The notes under the pieces were generated by a model. The model did no database searches and was not told the origin of the DNA. It was given only the letters and a program-made list of their open reading frames with translations. A stretch of DNA of 64,000 nucleotides from Eukaryota sp. TZLM1-RC (lineage: Eukaryota > Metamonada: BaSk clade), in contig JAUPSS010000003.1 in the NCBI GenBank assembly GCA_040285825.1, positions 1,178,001 to 1,242,000 of the forward strand. Reading direction: 5' to 3'. Below, in pieces: positions 8,834-18,226 of this stretch (position 1 is the stretch's first letter; every line of letters begins with the position of its first letter). The position numbers and the translations under genes were made by a program.

Positions 8834-9960
8834 AGCAGGATCTTAGTTTTGGCGAAGTCAAGTCTTATTTCATAATCCAAATAATCATACAATTGAAAAA
8901 AATAGTGCTGGCGCAACTTTGAACAAATTATTTTGAGGGAGTCTGACAAGAAGTCTTTCCACCTCCTAAAAATGCCGCTTTACATAAAATAGATGATTTT
9001 GTTAAGCCAATTCGACCCAAATCAGCGGAACCAATTATATTGTTTGGAATCATAGATTCATTAACTTCTAATAAGACAGTTAAAAATTTGACCCAAAATT
9101 TGCTAAATGAACTGCAAAAAGTGAGAGACACTGAAAGGAGAGTAGATCTTCAAATTTGAGACAATTTTCCGCAAAAACAAATTGTTAAAATAACAAATTT
9201 GATATGTTTGTTAATGTGACCTTCCACAATAGAATTCCGATCCTTATCAAATTTCTCCGATACATGGTTTAAATTGAATTCAATTAAATCCAAATCACCT
9301 AGCCTACCCCACGATACTTAAAAGCTTGTTGGTCATAATTGATGAATGGAATGTCTGTCCCATTTATCACCACAGTTTGTTTTTCCGGACCAATTTAAAG
9401 GTATTTAGATTGGTTCAAAGCCAATCCAGTTTCTTTGCATTTGTGAATAATACCTTTATAAACTTTACAAATGCTTTGAAACGAACCAATAATGGAAACA
9501 TGATCCATATAAACAACAATACGCAGTTCAAGAATAATTTTTTTGAGTAGATTGAATAATTTTTTGAATAGCCAAACAAAACAGCAAAGGGTTAAGATGG
9601 TCACCCTGTTTCACGATTCAAGAGTAGAGAGTCAATAATTAAATCCGATTGTTTCCACAAAATCAATAAATATAACCAGAAAGTTCATGAGATTCCTGAA
9701 GAAGCGCATCATAAATAGAACGCTTTACTGAGTTGATAGCATTTTTAAAATCTAAAGTAAAAATGTATTGACTATCTTGGCTACTGAAAACACATCTGAA
9801 CTCATTGAAGCAGAAAAGCACCTTCACTAGCTGTTTTATCAAATTGGAAAGGGTTGAAGAAATTCCTGGCCTAAGTAGAAACTCTATTGAAAATAAGTGA
9901 AAATCTGCAATCTGGTTACAGATTCTCCGATAGCAATTCAGGATGTTAGAGCTCAAGGAC
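8834..9960 (-). pseudogene. 5' half of non-LTR copy A: degenerate reverse transcriptase
   Basis: Read on the minus strand, this continues the element whose 3' half is at 455-1299. Recognisable RT blocks, in several frames, are FTLDFKNAINSV (about 9750), VKQGDHLNPLLFCLA (about 9610), VVYMDHVSIIG (the YMDD box with D to H, about 9500) and a post-RT segment LCKAAFLGGGK (about 8970). These match in order the better preserved copy at 54839-56901 (YMDDISVIAP, LCKAAFIGGGK). Frameshifts and stops are frequent, so this is a dead copy, and the damaged YMDD alone would inactivate it. Confidence 0.75.
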
Positions 9961-10007
9961 ACACCCAACACACTCATCAAACAATAACAATAAATAATTT
10001 TATATAA

Positions 10008-10232
10008 ATTACACATAAATATAGAAACAACTACACAGCTGAGGCAAGACATTATGCCACCTATCAGTGTTTGGCCTATGGCGGTAGAGCAATGTGTATC
10101 AATAGAAATACTTACACACATTATGGTTTAATAGTTCCCTACAATCAAAATTCATATCTTTTCGAAGGACAGGTTGTAGTCACTGGAGTTATGAAGGACG
10201 TGAATGAAGGAGACAAAGCTCACATAGATTGA
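10008..10232 (+). other. Unassigned open stretch (possible gene remnant)
   Basis: The frame is open for 74 codons without an early ATG and ends at TGA 10230-10232. The translation is protein-like rather than low-complexity (for example CLAYGGRAMCINRN and FEGQVVVTGVMKDVNEG), and weaker protein-like text continues after the stop (CVATWTLVTKRYRGPL). I do not recognise the family. It may be the end of a decayed gene next to the non-LTR relic. Chance is possible at this length. Confidence 0.3.
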
Positions 10233-10464
10233 TATTGGCAGCGTGTATAGCTGTAATTTGGAATAATTCTCTGGTGTTATGGTTCTACTGATTGCTGTGT
10301 GGCGACATGGACATTAGTAACTAAGAGGTATAGAGGGCCACTGACCATATCAGGCTCATGTCAAAACAGTTAATAATATATAAAGTAAACAGATGGTGTT
10401 TCCATTGTAAGACCTACATGAAAGATAACAAGGCAAAACAAACAGTTGTTAAAATAGAACCAAC

Positions 10465-10610
10465 AACACAACCCAGCAAAGGTGTAAGGCCGGGAACATT
10501 GAAGGTGGAGACAAATACGATGACAGGAAGCCCTCCGAAGAGGACGTATCAGCTGTCAAACTGATAAGAACAGATACTACACTTGATCTAAGCCATATAG
10601 GCGAAGACTA
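10465..10610 (-). ncRNA. U2 spliceosomal snRNA
   Basis: On the minus strand the sequence reads like the 5' half of U2 snRNA: a stem-loop I segment (CTTCGCCTATATGGC), then TTAGATCAAGTGTAGTATCT, which contains the invariant branch-point recognition region GTGTAGTA, then TTCTTATCAGTTTGACAGC forming stem IIa (ATCAG...CTGAT), then the hairpin CCTCTTCGGAGG (stem IIb). A weak Sm-type site GTATTTGT follows. A 6-bp stem CCCGGC/GCTGGG with an 11-nt loop (10472-10494) occupies the position of stem IV. The total of about 146 nt is shorter than animal U2 (about 188 nt). The 3' end is estimated from the stem and is uncertain by some 10 nt. It base-pairs with intron branch sites, consistent with the spliceosomal introns in RAD50. 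Confidence 0.9.
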
Positions 10611-10864
10611 AACGAAAAAGATTTCTTTCCCAATTTGAACCCTATCACTAGTGAAGTCATCATTTAATTATGAACATATTTGAATCAGAAATAGTGTATC
10701 TAAATTAATCGTACAGCTGCTTTAACTCCAAGCATGTTTTTTGTATTTCTATTTATTTCCTATTTTTTTTCTAATGTTACAAATAGTTCTGTTATAAAAC
10801 CAATTCAACCAAATCGCTGTGAACAAAGCACTTGCTCACTAAGATTATGCTGAACACACAAAGA

Positions 10865-11065
10865 TAAATAATATTTTTTTAAATAATACCACCTACATTG
10901 TGAAACACTCTTTGAGCGAGAGGAGGTTCCACAACTTCAACCATTTTACCAATAGATTTGTACAAGCTGCACACAATTCGATTGGGTGGATGAAGGGCAT
11001 TTTTAATAATGAAATTATTAAATTCAACCAACAACAACGTTGCCTCAGGTCCTAATTGTTCATTT
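10865..11065 (-). pseudogene. C-terminal fragment of the non-LTR family (copy M)
   Basis: The minus strand reads FAIS, a short gap, GPEATLLLVEFNNF and PPNRIVCSLYKSIGKM. This matches the family's C-terminal block in other copies (FAISLFGNIGPSG, LNRIVFCIFKSIPTM at about 56610-56770). No ATG-started ORF is kept. It is a short, decayed piece. Confidence 0.6.
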
Positions 11066-11358
11066 CAGGAAATAGCAAATCATCATTAGAATTTACAACA
11101 TTACGTTGTTGATTTGAAATATTGGAACTTTAAGCTGTGTTTCTACCTGCAAGCATGATGTTGGTGCTCAGAAGTACATTTTCCATGTATCATTCTACTA
11201 ATGTCAAAAACATATATTATTATTGTAGTTCACAGACACATTCAACGCTAAATAATGGAAAAAATAAACTAGACTAAACCCTAAATTACAGTTTATTTAT
11301 TAGAACAAATCAATAAGAAAAAAAAGTAAATTACAAATTAGAATATAAAGGCACATCC

Positions 11359-12060
11359 TTAATTGATGAGGACCAATCCCTTTTCCAACTTGGCAATATC
11401 CTGCTCCAATTGATTCATTAATCGTTCCAAGTAATTCTTCCTATTAATCTTAGATTCAGTATCAATAACCATTGGTAATCTTGAAAACTCTTGATAAGCT
11501 TCATCCCACCGTTGTCGGAGACCCTGTAAAAGTTCTTGGCGTTCTTCTTCAGAGAGAACATCAACTGTCGCTTGTCTAGATGCGTTGTTACGCTCTTCTT
11601 GCAAATGACGAAGAGTATCGTACTCCTGTTCGACTTCTTTCTTGATTGTTTCAAGGTAAGCAGGAACAGTTCCGTAATCGGGTTTCTTCGTGTATTGTAC
11701 ATTGTTCTTGGTGGGAGCGGGTGGACGTTGGAGACAAGCTTCAACAGCATTAGTCGTGATGAAGCTCTTAGTTGAGACGAGGCCCATTTGTGGAACTTCG
11801 TGCTTTTTTGGAACAGGGGGTTTTCGTTCATGACAAAGATGTCTTTCATACTTTTCTGTGGATTTTTCAAGATGTGTCATCGTACCAGTTTTTTCAAACT
11901 TCTTGAGAAACTTGTCGGTTTTAGGTTTGGCTTCAGGACGCCCAATTGTGGCATGTGAGCATTTTTTGGAAGGAACAACACCTGAATGCTTTGACCGATA
12001 GAGAGGGGCCTTTTTGGGCTCTTCCACGGGTTTCGGTATAAGATTGAAGACAGATTCCAT
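11359..12060 (-). CDS. ENKUR: Enkurin
   Basis: A 233-residue protein from ATG 12058-12060 to TAA 11359-11361. The frame is open further upstream, but this start gives the family's N-terminus (ESVFNLIP, as in animal enkurin) and leaves room for the divergent CGR1 promoter. The C-terminal enkurin domain (about residues 125-233) is clear: PDYGTVPAYLETIKKEVE, then EEERQELLQGLRQRWDEAYQ and a final LMNQLEQDIAKLEKG coiled segment. Enkurin is a flagellar adaptor; in animals it binds TRPC channels and calmodulin, and it is an axonemal microtubule inner protein. Length is close to the animal proteins (about 256 residues). Its start codon lies 64 bp from the oppositely oriented CGR1-like gene, so the two probably share a bidirectional promoter. 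Confidence 0.87.
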   Translation of the reverse strand: MESVFNLIPKPVEEPKKAPLYRSKHSGVVPSKKCSHATIGRPEAKPKTDKFLKKFEKTGTMTHLEKSTEKYERHLCHERKPPVPKKHEVPQMGLVSTKSFITTNAVEACLQRPPAPTKNNVQYTKKPDYGTVPAYLETIKKEVEQEYDTLRHLQEERNNASRQATVDVLSEEERQELLQGLRQRWDEAYQEFSRLPMVIDTESKINRKNYLERLMNQLEQDIAKLEKGLVLIN

Positions 12061-12124
12061 TAAGAAATTGGAAAAGGGAGTTCGGGGAATGAGAATATCA
12101 ACTTCCAAAACATTCATATACCGA
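12061..12124. promoter_or_regulatory. Compact bidirectional promoter between enkurin and CGR1-like gene
   Basis: Only 64 bp separate the two divergent start codons. Any promoter and both 5' leaders must fit here or overlap the coding sequences. No TATA-like box stands out. This is inferred from spacing alone. Confidence 0.5.
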
Positions 12125-12490
12125 ATGGTGTCTATCAGCTCCTCCAGCTCCAACGTCGCTCCTTCCAGCAAACCAGTGAATGGAAAGATATGGACAAGAG
12201 ATCGTGTCGACAAACCCAACAGAGTCAAATTTCGTGCCAAGCCCCTCAAAACTACATGGGAACAGAAGCAGCAGCTCAAACAGCAACGAGCGGAGATGTT
12301 AGCAAAAGCTCGTGCAATTAAAGAGGAAAAAGAGGCCGCTAAACAATTAGCCCGTGAACAACGCAAGGAAAAAGAACGCCGTAAACAGGAACAAGACGCA
12401 AAGCCTCAGTCTTATCAAGTTATCACGAACACACAAAAGCTCAAGAAAATAAAGAAGAAGCATCTTCGTCAGTTTACTACAGGTCTTTGA
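12125..12490 (+). CDS. CGR1: CGR1-family ribosome-biogenesis protein
   Basis: A 121-residue, highly charged protein from ATG 12125 to TGA 12488-12490. The CGR1/CCDC86 signature is visible in order: GKIWTRDRVDKP, then KPLKTTWEQKQQLK, a long K/E/R/Q-rich helix, and QVITNTQKLKKIKKKHLR near the end. Yeast Cgr1 is a small nucleolar protein needed for 60S pre-rRNA processing. The frame extends upstream to 12014, but that part lies over enkurin coding sequence and lacks family similarity, so I chose the ATG just before the conserved block. The TGA falls at the family's normal end, which is evidence that TGA is a true stop in this genome. Confidence 0.8.
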   Translation: MVSISSSSSNVAPSSKPVNGKIWTRDRVDKPNRVKFRAKPLKTTWEQKQQLKQQRAEMLAKARAIKEEKEAAKQLAREQRKEKERRKQEQDAKPQSYQVITNTQKLKKIKKKHLRQFTTGL

Positions 12491-12507
12491 GTTGTTTGGC
12501 CCTTGTT

Positions 12508-12787
12508 CCTGATTTTATAGTGTTTTTAGTATATGTTGTTTTAGTATAGTATGTGTTGATTTAGTATATTGAATGCCAAGATTGGTAAACCTATTTTTGT
12601 CTGTTTTCGTAGATTTCTCCAGTCAAAATACTGTAGAATATATTTGAAATGTCTCCCTGATTTTATAGTGTTTTTAGTATATGTTGTTTTAGTATATTGA
12701 ATGCCAAGATTGTTAAACTTATTTTTGTCTGTGTTTCATAGATTTTTCCAATTAAAATACTGTAGAATATAACTGAAATGTCTTCCC
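12508..12787. repeat. Imperfect tandem duplication covering the start of the helicase-like gene
   Basis: Two head-to-tail copies (about 12508-12655 and 12656-12787) begin CCTGATTTTATAGTG and end with GAAATGTCT. They differ by a few substitutions and an indel of about 17 bp in the first copy. The second copy carries the start codon of the DEAD-box-like gene (12778). The first carries the equivalent ATG (12649), which opens only a three-codon frame (M-S-P-stop), so the duplication has created a tiny upstream ORF. Confidence 0.85.
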
Positions 12788-14406
12788 CCACGCTACTGAC
12801 TCAAGAGTTAGCTGACCTTTTGATCAATAAAACAGAACGTATCAGAGCACGAAATGGATGTCCCTGGCTCTCTCAATACATTCATCACCCTCAAAGCAAG
12901 TTAACACATCAGACCTCTTACAAGTACATTGAACCCTTTGAACTCAACTCACTTTCTGATACTATTGAGCAGTACAGAGAAGCTGCCCAACTAAAGGTAA
13001 CCTTTTTCAACTATCCAACTGCTCCGTTTTTCTTATCTCCACTACTGCCTGACTTTCTTAATCCAGTTTTCAACACATTTCTCCCAGAAATCTTTCCATA
13101 TTCTGAATCTTCAGTTACTGATCGAACATGCATCATAGATACACCGACCCCGATCCAAGCCCAGATATGGCCATATCTGCTGGCTGATCCCGCAACCTAT
13201 CCATTTGTTTATTTTTCCGCAGGTTACAGAGCAGGGAAGGTACTCGCCTACACTATTCCTGCCCTCTTGTTTGCTAAGCATTCCCCTCCTACTGACCACT
13301 GGCCAGTTCTTCTAATAGTTAGTCCTAGTAGGCCTTCGTGCCTCGGGGTCAAGGCTGCTATTGAAAAGTACGTTCATGCTGTTGGGCTTGGGATAGCTGT
13401 TGTCACTGGTACTGTTCACTTTGAAAATCAAATTGCCCCCATAACCAATAGATTGGAACATACCGAGGTAGTGATTGGTACCTATGATGCTTTACAGCGA
13501 CTTTTACAGATCAAAAATGATGTTTTTACCTTTGTTAGACATGTGGTGATTGACAAATTTGATTTATTCTGCCAGTTAGACTCCAGAGTTCCTCAAGATT
13601 TTGATTCTGTGGAGGCTATTGATAAAAACCAAATACCAATTACTTATTACCTTAATGTTTTCTTGCAGGAAATTAATTATAGAGAACAAGAGCACATTGA
13701 GGAACGACAGAAATGGGGTCACGTCAGCACGGGCTCTGGCTATCAACTAGTGCTTAGCTCAGCTGAGACTGAGTTTGCTGCCGTTCAAAATCATATGGAA
13801 AAGTTTTTGGATTTGAAGAATAGACCATTGGTCACAATTCATGTTGGACTTCAAGAACAAATCGTCAGTAGTAATTTTCAGATTAAAGCATGTCTACCTG
13901 AAGCTAATGAGTCAACTGAAGATTGCAAGTTGCGCCAGTTGAAAGAGGATCTGCAGAGAGACGATGTCAAGCAACTAGAATCAATTGTTGTGGTTTGCCC
14001 TAATAACAAAACCGTTGACAAGGTTTATTCGTTTATCAATAGGAATCTATATGGTGATTACGCACGGAGGTTTAGCAAAGTTAGTGGATCCTCATCAAAG
14101 AAACAAAAGCAGGCAAACCTAGCTTCTTTCAGGTCAAAGAAATTAAAGTTGTTAATCTGTACAGATCAGTTTCTGGTGAATAATCCTCTGGAATTTGAAT
14201 TAGGATTTATTTTTCAACTCCTTGCTAATCAGAAAAATTTAGAGCGTGTAGTTGATATGGGGGCTTGCTTCGTCACATTGTTTAATTCATCTCAGGATGG
14301 TGTTTTTAGAAATGCTTTCCTTCACTATTTGGCTGAGAAGGATATTCAAGTTCCTTCTTGGTTAAATGAAGAATCTGTTACTTTGAAGAAGCAAGAAGTT
14401 GTTTGA
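12778..14406 (+). CDS. DEAD-box helicase-like protein with eroded catalytic motifs
   Basis: A 542-residue protein from ATG 12778 to TGA 14404-14406. The fold is that of a DEAD-box RNA helicase: a Q-motif-like PTPIQAQIWP (about residues 121-130), a motif I position reading SAGYRAGKV, a motif Ib region EVVIGTYDALQRLL, a motif II position reading VIDKFDLF, a motif III position reading LSSAE, and a family-like C-terminal end NAFLHYLAEKDIQVPSWL. The catalytic residues are altered: GKT is GKV, DEAD is DKFD, SAT is SAE, and I find no HRIGR motif VI. The frame is intact over its whole length, so this looks like a retained non-catalytic relative, not a pseudogene. Its target is unknown. The 5' region is tandemly duplicated. 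Confidence 0.65.
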   Translation: MSSPTLLTQELADLLINKTERIRARNGCPWLSQYIHHPQSKLTHQTSYKYIEPFELNSLSDTIEQYREAAQLKVTFFNYPTAPFFLSPLLPDFLNPVFNTFLPEIFPYSESSVTDRTCIIDTPTPIQAQIWPYLLADPATYPFVYFSAGYRAGKVLAYTIPALLFAKHSPPTDHWPVLLIVSPSRPSCLGVKAAIEKYVHAVGLGIAVVTGTVHFENQIAPITNRLEHTEVVIGTYDALQRLLQIKNDVFTFVRHVVIDKFDLFCQLDSRVPQDFDSVEAIDKNQIPITYYLNVFLQEINYREQEHIEERQKWGHVSTGSGYQLVLSSAETEFAAVQNHMEKFLDLKNRPLVTIHVGLQEQIVSSNFQIKACLPEANESTEDCKLRQLKEDLQRDDVKQLESIVVVCPNNKTVDKVYSFINRNLYGDYARRFSKVSGSSSKKQKQANLASFRSKKLKLLICTDQFLVNNPLEFELGFIFQLLANQKNLERVVDMGACFVTLFNSSQDGVFRNAFLHYLAEKDIQVPSWLNEESVTLKKQEVV

Positions 14407-15239
14407 TTTTTCGACTTAAGTTTTGGACTACTAGGCAATTGGTCCAACACAGCTCTTTGTTTTTAAATTTTGATTTTATTTTTGATTTTTGATTTTTTAC
14501 TTTTGATTCTTTATTTATATGTCTTCAGGCCGGAAACTATGTTTTTGTCGAGCCGAAGGTAATGGTTTAGCCACGGTTTTCTCCTCTTCTTTTGTAATCA
14601 TGGAGACGTTTTGTCCTCTATTTTATTTCACATTGTTGTTAGGATTTCAATGACTCCCTTAACAAATCCGAAAGTTTTACTCAACATGAGATAACACTTG
14701 CATCAGCATTTCTTAGAACAAATATTCCCTTTGCAGATGACATTAAAATTTATTAAAAAAACGTTAATTTATTCGGTAGATCAGAATCATCTGTCTTCCA
14801 GCTCACCCATTATTATTTTCTGGTCTTGAATAGACGAATTTAGTTGCGACTGTAAACAATTGGTACTATTTGTTATTCATAAATTGACTAGAAATTTACA
14901 ACTCATCTGTTCTTAAAAATAAATGATTTTGAACTACCGTCTAAATCAACAAAGAGAAGCGTTTCAGTGTTTTAGGCGAACATTACCCAACAGATGCTCG
15001 TTATGCATTCACCATTTCCAATTATGTTTTGTCAATGATTGAAGTTATTATAAAACATCTCCTGAAAATCAAGCAATATTGCCCACTATAAAAACTTAGG
15101 TAATTGAATTATCCTTTTCCACTTTTCATGTTTGTAATTACAAGGAAATGAACTAACGATTATTTTTATTGAAATGGCTGTTACACCGCTATTGAGTAGA
15201 ACGTTGAAATCTTGGCTAGGGGGCACTAGAACTCCTTTT
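14407..15239. other. Interval without a recognisable gene
   Basis: AT-rich, with no long frame. A short protein-like stretch near 14965-15065 (VLGEHYPTDARYAFTISNYVLSMIE) may be an upstream part of the non-LTR relic that starts near 15240, but I cannot assign it. Nothing else is seen. Confidence 0.3.
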
Positions 15240-16395
15240 AAATAAATAATGTGGCTTATCCGTATTCGTTCAAATCTACACCAGGTCTTGGTTTTCCTGA
15301 TCTTGTCAAAATGTATAAACGATGTCAAATTCAGAAATACCTCATTTTGTAAAATTCTTTTGATCCTGATTTGAGTCGCTTCTTTAAAATAATTAAACAA
15401 TGAAGGTCTATTTTGAAACTTAAAGTTAGTCTAATTGAAAATCTGAAAAAATACTCTTTATCGGTTGTAGACGGGTATACTTTGACAAATACACAAATTC
15501 AATATATCATGTCCAAGCGAAAAAAAGTTGAAATTCAAAGGAGAAATGACACAATTATGTATTGTAATGTACAAACAATGAATAAGATCATATTAAACTC
15601 GTAAAATGTGAACAAAATGATGATCATTGGTTGTTCTTGTCTATTGATCTGTATCCAAGACTGATTAGGTTTGGAATTGATACTTCCTTGAATACATTAC
15701 CTACTGCTGATAACCTTATATGTTGTAACCTTATATGTTGTAACATATATGTTGTTGAAAAAAACCCAATGAATCTACACTTTTGTCTTTTAACGGATGT
15801 GTTCATTATCTTAGTCTGGGCCAGCAACATTATACCACATTTTATGTAGTTGTTCCAGTTATCAAATTCTTGAAAGCTACAATAGATTTAATGGAGATTT
15901 GGGTCAAATATTGAATATATTGTTGTTAACCTCCTTTTTTTAGCGAATCATTATGTCGTTGATTGTCGTTATCCTTTCACACAAATCATTATGTAAATTT
16001 TCCTTTGGTTGTGACTGAGTCAAGACCTGATCCAATTCTTGCCACAAAGAAGTCAGATGAAAAAAGAAGGAAAACAGTTCCAATTTGTGAGTTAACGTCT
16101 CCAATGGAACATTAATTAGATGGTAGACATGTATTCAATACAAAATTTCAGAGGCTTGAATTGTTATTGTCCAATTTAGATTTCTTGTTTGAATAATTTC
16201 TTTTGAAGTTTCAGCAAGAAGAATAGTTGCTAATAGCTGCATTTCATTGATGAAAAGATTACTCATTCATTCGTCTAAAATGAAAAACAGCTGTAAAGGA
16301 TTAGCATTTCAAGCTCTCAATTGCTACTACCGCATCTTTTCTGCTAGAGCATCTGGTATATGGATGTCTGAGGGAGTCGAATGATAGAAACACCA
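15240..16395 (+). pseudogene. Degenerate non-LTR retrotransposon of a second family (3' half)
   Basis: No long ORF, but family landmarks appear in the right order across frames: TPGLGFPDLVKMYKRC (about 15275-15320), FGIDTSLNTLPTADNLI (about 15670-15722), then SRPDPILATKKSDEKR...VPICELTSPMEH (about 16015-16107), and a C-terminal CKGLAFQALNCYYRIFSARASGIW (about 16292-16363). The pair RPD...ELT resembles the restriction-like endonuclease core at the C-terminus of RLE-type retrotransposon ORFs, and the TLPT-x-x-NL and C-terminal segments are typical of that protein class. The sequence differs from the EDIEF-ending family elsewhere in the window. Many stops and shifts, so inactive. Confidence 0.55.
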
Positions 16396-17043
16396 TGGGT
16401 AATCACTTAACGGCGCTACAAGCCCGTAAATTTATTTGAATGTTTATAGGAAAACTGGTTTCTATTGATTTAATAAGTTTTTTATATAGTCAAAGATTAT
16501 TAAAGGAATTTAGTCACATTAGTTCTGATTTTATTTTATTAAGTGTTGTAGTTCAATAAAAAAACATATATGTTGTTATTGTATTAAATTATGATGGGTT
16601 GAATAGAAATTTTTTAAAAAAGGATACCAAACTTTATTTCAGTGAAACAATTTAATGTTATGAATGGAAGAAATCCATTTTACCAATAAATACAAACTTA
16701 GAATTTAAATTTTGATTTGATTAAAATAAACTAATAAGCCATTTGAGCTTTACAAAGTTGAACTCAATTCCTCAAACAAGAAGGACAAACAACTTACTAT
16801 TGAATGAATAATTTTTTGAAGTGAAGCAATTAAACACTGTCGCAAAAGAGAAAGATGTCGAGAAGAAGACATCAATGAAATTCTGGAAAGAAAAGTAAGA
16901 GTCTGAAATAACAAATTGTTAGAATTAATGTGGTAATGAAATTTGACCGAAACAATTGTCATCAAATAGCAACTGAGAAATCTCTGGTAATTTCAAATTT
17001 ATAGACAACTTAATCCAAGCTTTAAGTAATTGAGGCAATGTGA

Positions 17044-17389
17044 TCAACTCTGATCAACCATTTCGACAGAGTCTACGAAAAGAGAAAAGTTGGATTGTGA
17101 AGGAGCTGACGATGGAGAGGAATGGGCATTTAGGAAGAGAGTGGTGAAGTCTAGGACGAGTCCAACAATTTGATTCAGGGAACCAATTGCAGGTACAACG
17201 TAAAAAAGAGTCATAAATGAGTAGAAAAACACGTAGAAAGAGTACATGGAAAAGTCCTAAGGCTCGCAAAAGAAAGTAAGTGAGGGAAATAAGAATGAAT
17301 GAGAAAAACAATCCATAAAAGCCACACAGGAGACTAAAACAAGAGAGCGTAGTGAGAAAAACACTTGTTGCACAAGGAGGTATATTCAA
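17044..17389 (-). other. Overlapping hydrophobic open frames, doubtful gene
   Basis: Two minus-strand frames are open together: 17054-17389 (111 codons, strongly hydrophobic first half) and 17044-17247 (67 codons). GC content is slightly above the surroundings. Either could be an exon of a small membrane protein if a micro-intron joined them, but I find no convincing splice sites. No family is recognised. Possibly chance. Confidence 0.2.
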
Positions 17390-17430
17390 GGTTCCGTTGC
17401 GACATATCCAGAACCTAGTTTAGGCAGTGA

Positions 17431-18226
17431 GGGGAAAGTGAGGGAACCTGCCAAACCAAGGCGAGGGATGAAACCTCCCAGATCAGGCAACCAGAAATCG
17501 ATGGGGTCACAAGTGTAAAATTTGATAGATGGGCTGTTTATTCTACATGTAAGACAAAGCCCCCTATGTCACATGTATTCACTCGGTCATGTGCCCTCAA
17601 CTCGCTACTGACCCCTACTACGGTGCAACAAATTCGGGCTGACCTTCTTTTGGTCACCGACATTTGTCATGAAGCTTCTTTATTCCTTCAATCTTTTTTT
17701 GAATTTTCCGTTGGCATTTAGAGCTTTAGTAAAAAAAGTTCCATGGTATCTTTTTATAACCGTCATAACCACTGGTTCTTTTCCAAACCAATACACTCCA
17801 AAGAACAACCCAAATTACTACATATTTTTACAGTGGATTTCTTTCTGAATGCCCACAAGACAAGTCTCTTGTTTCTACAAAGAAAAATTCTCTTGTTTTC
17901 TATAAAAATTCATCAATATTTTCCTCAATGATTGGCTATAGGCATAGAGATGCAATTTTATTAATAGAAAAAGACTTTCTCCTGACCTTGCTTGTCGGGC
18001 TCGTCAATTGGTATCTGTTGTTAAGACGAGTTTACCTAAAGATTGTCAATTCTGGACAAAAAACTTCATTCGTGCTCATTGTAGAGCTGTGGATAAAACG
18101 AATGTCTTTGCCAATTATCTTCTCTCTCTATACCAGATGAACTTTTAGCACTTTTAGAAGCTAGTGAAATAACAGAAGGTAAGAAACCCGTCGAAGTAGT
18201 TATTCATTCTAATTTCGAACCCTAGA
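17431..18226 (+). pseudogene. Remnant of an unidentified protein gene
   Basis: Three protein-like segments follow one another on the plus strand with frame changes: an open stretch without early ATG at 17431-17721 (97 codons, including SVKFDRWAVYSTCKTKPP and QQIRADLLLVTDICHEAS), a middle stretch around 17830-17945, and a 92-codon open stretch at 17948-18226 (including DLACRARQLVSVVKTSLPKD, CQFWTKNFIRAHCRAVD and IPDELLALLEASE). The text is coding-like and more GC-rich than the flanks. I do not recognise it. It may come from a mobile element, given the relics around it. Confidence 0.35.

Noticed and set aside
10358-10564. A 68-codon plus-strand ORF at the U2 locus
   Set aside because: It overlaps the antisense of the U2 snRNA, which explains the conservation-like composition.
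11418-11870. A 150-codon minus-strand frame overlapping enkurin
   Set aside because: It lies entirely within enkurin coding sequence in another phase and has no family likeness; a shadow frame.
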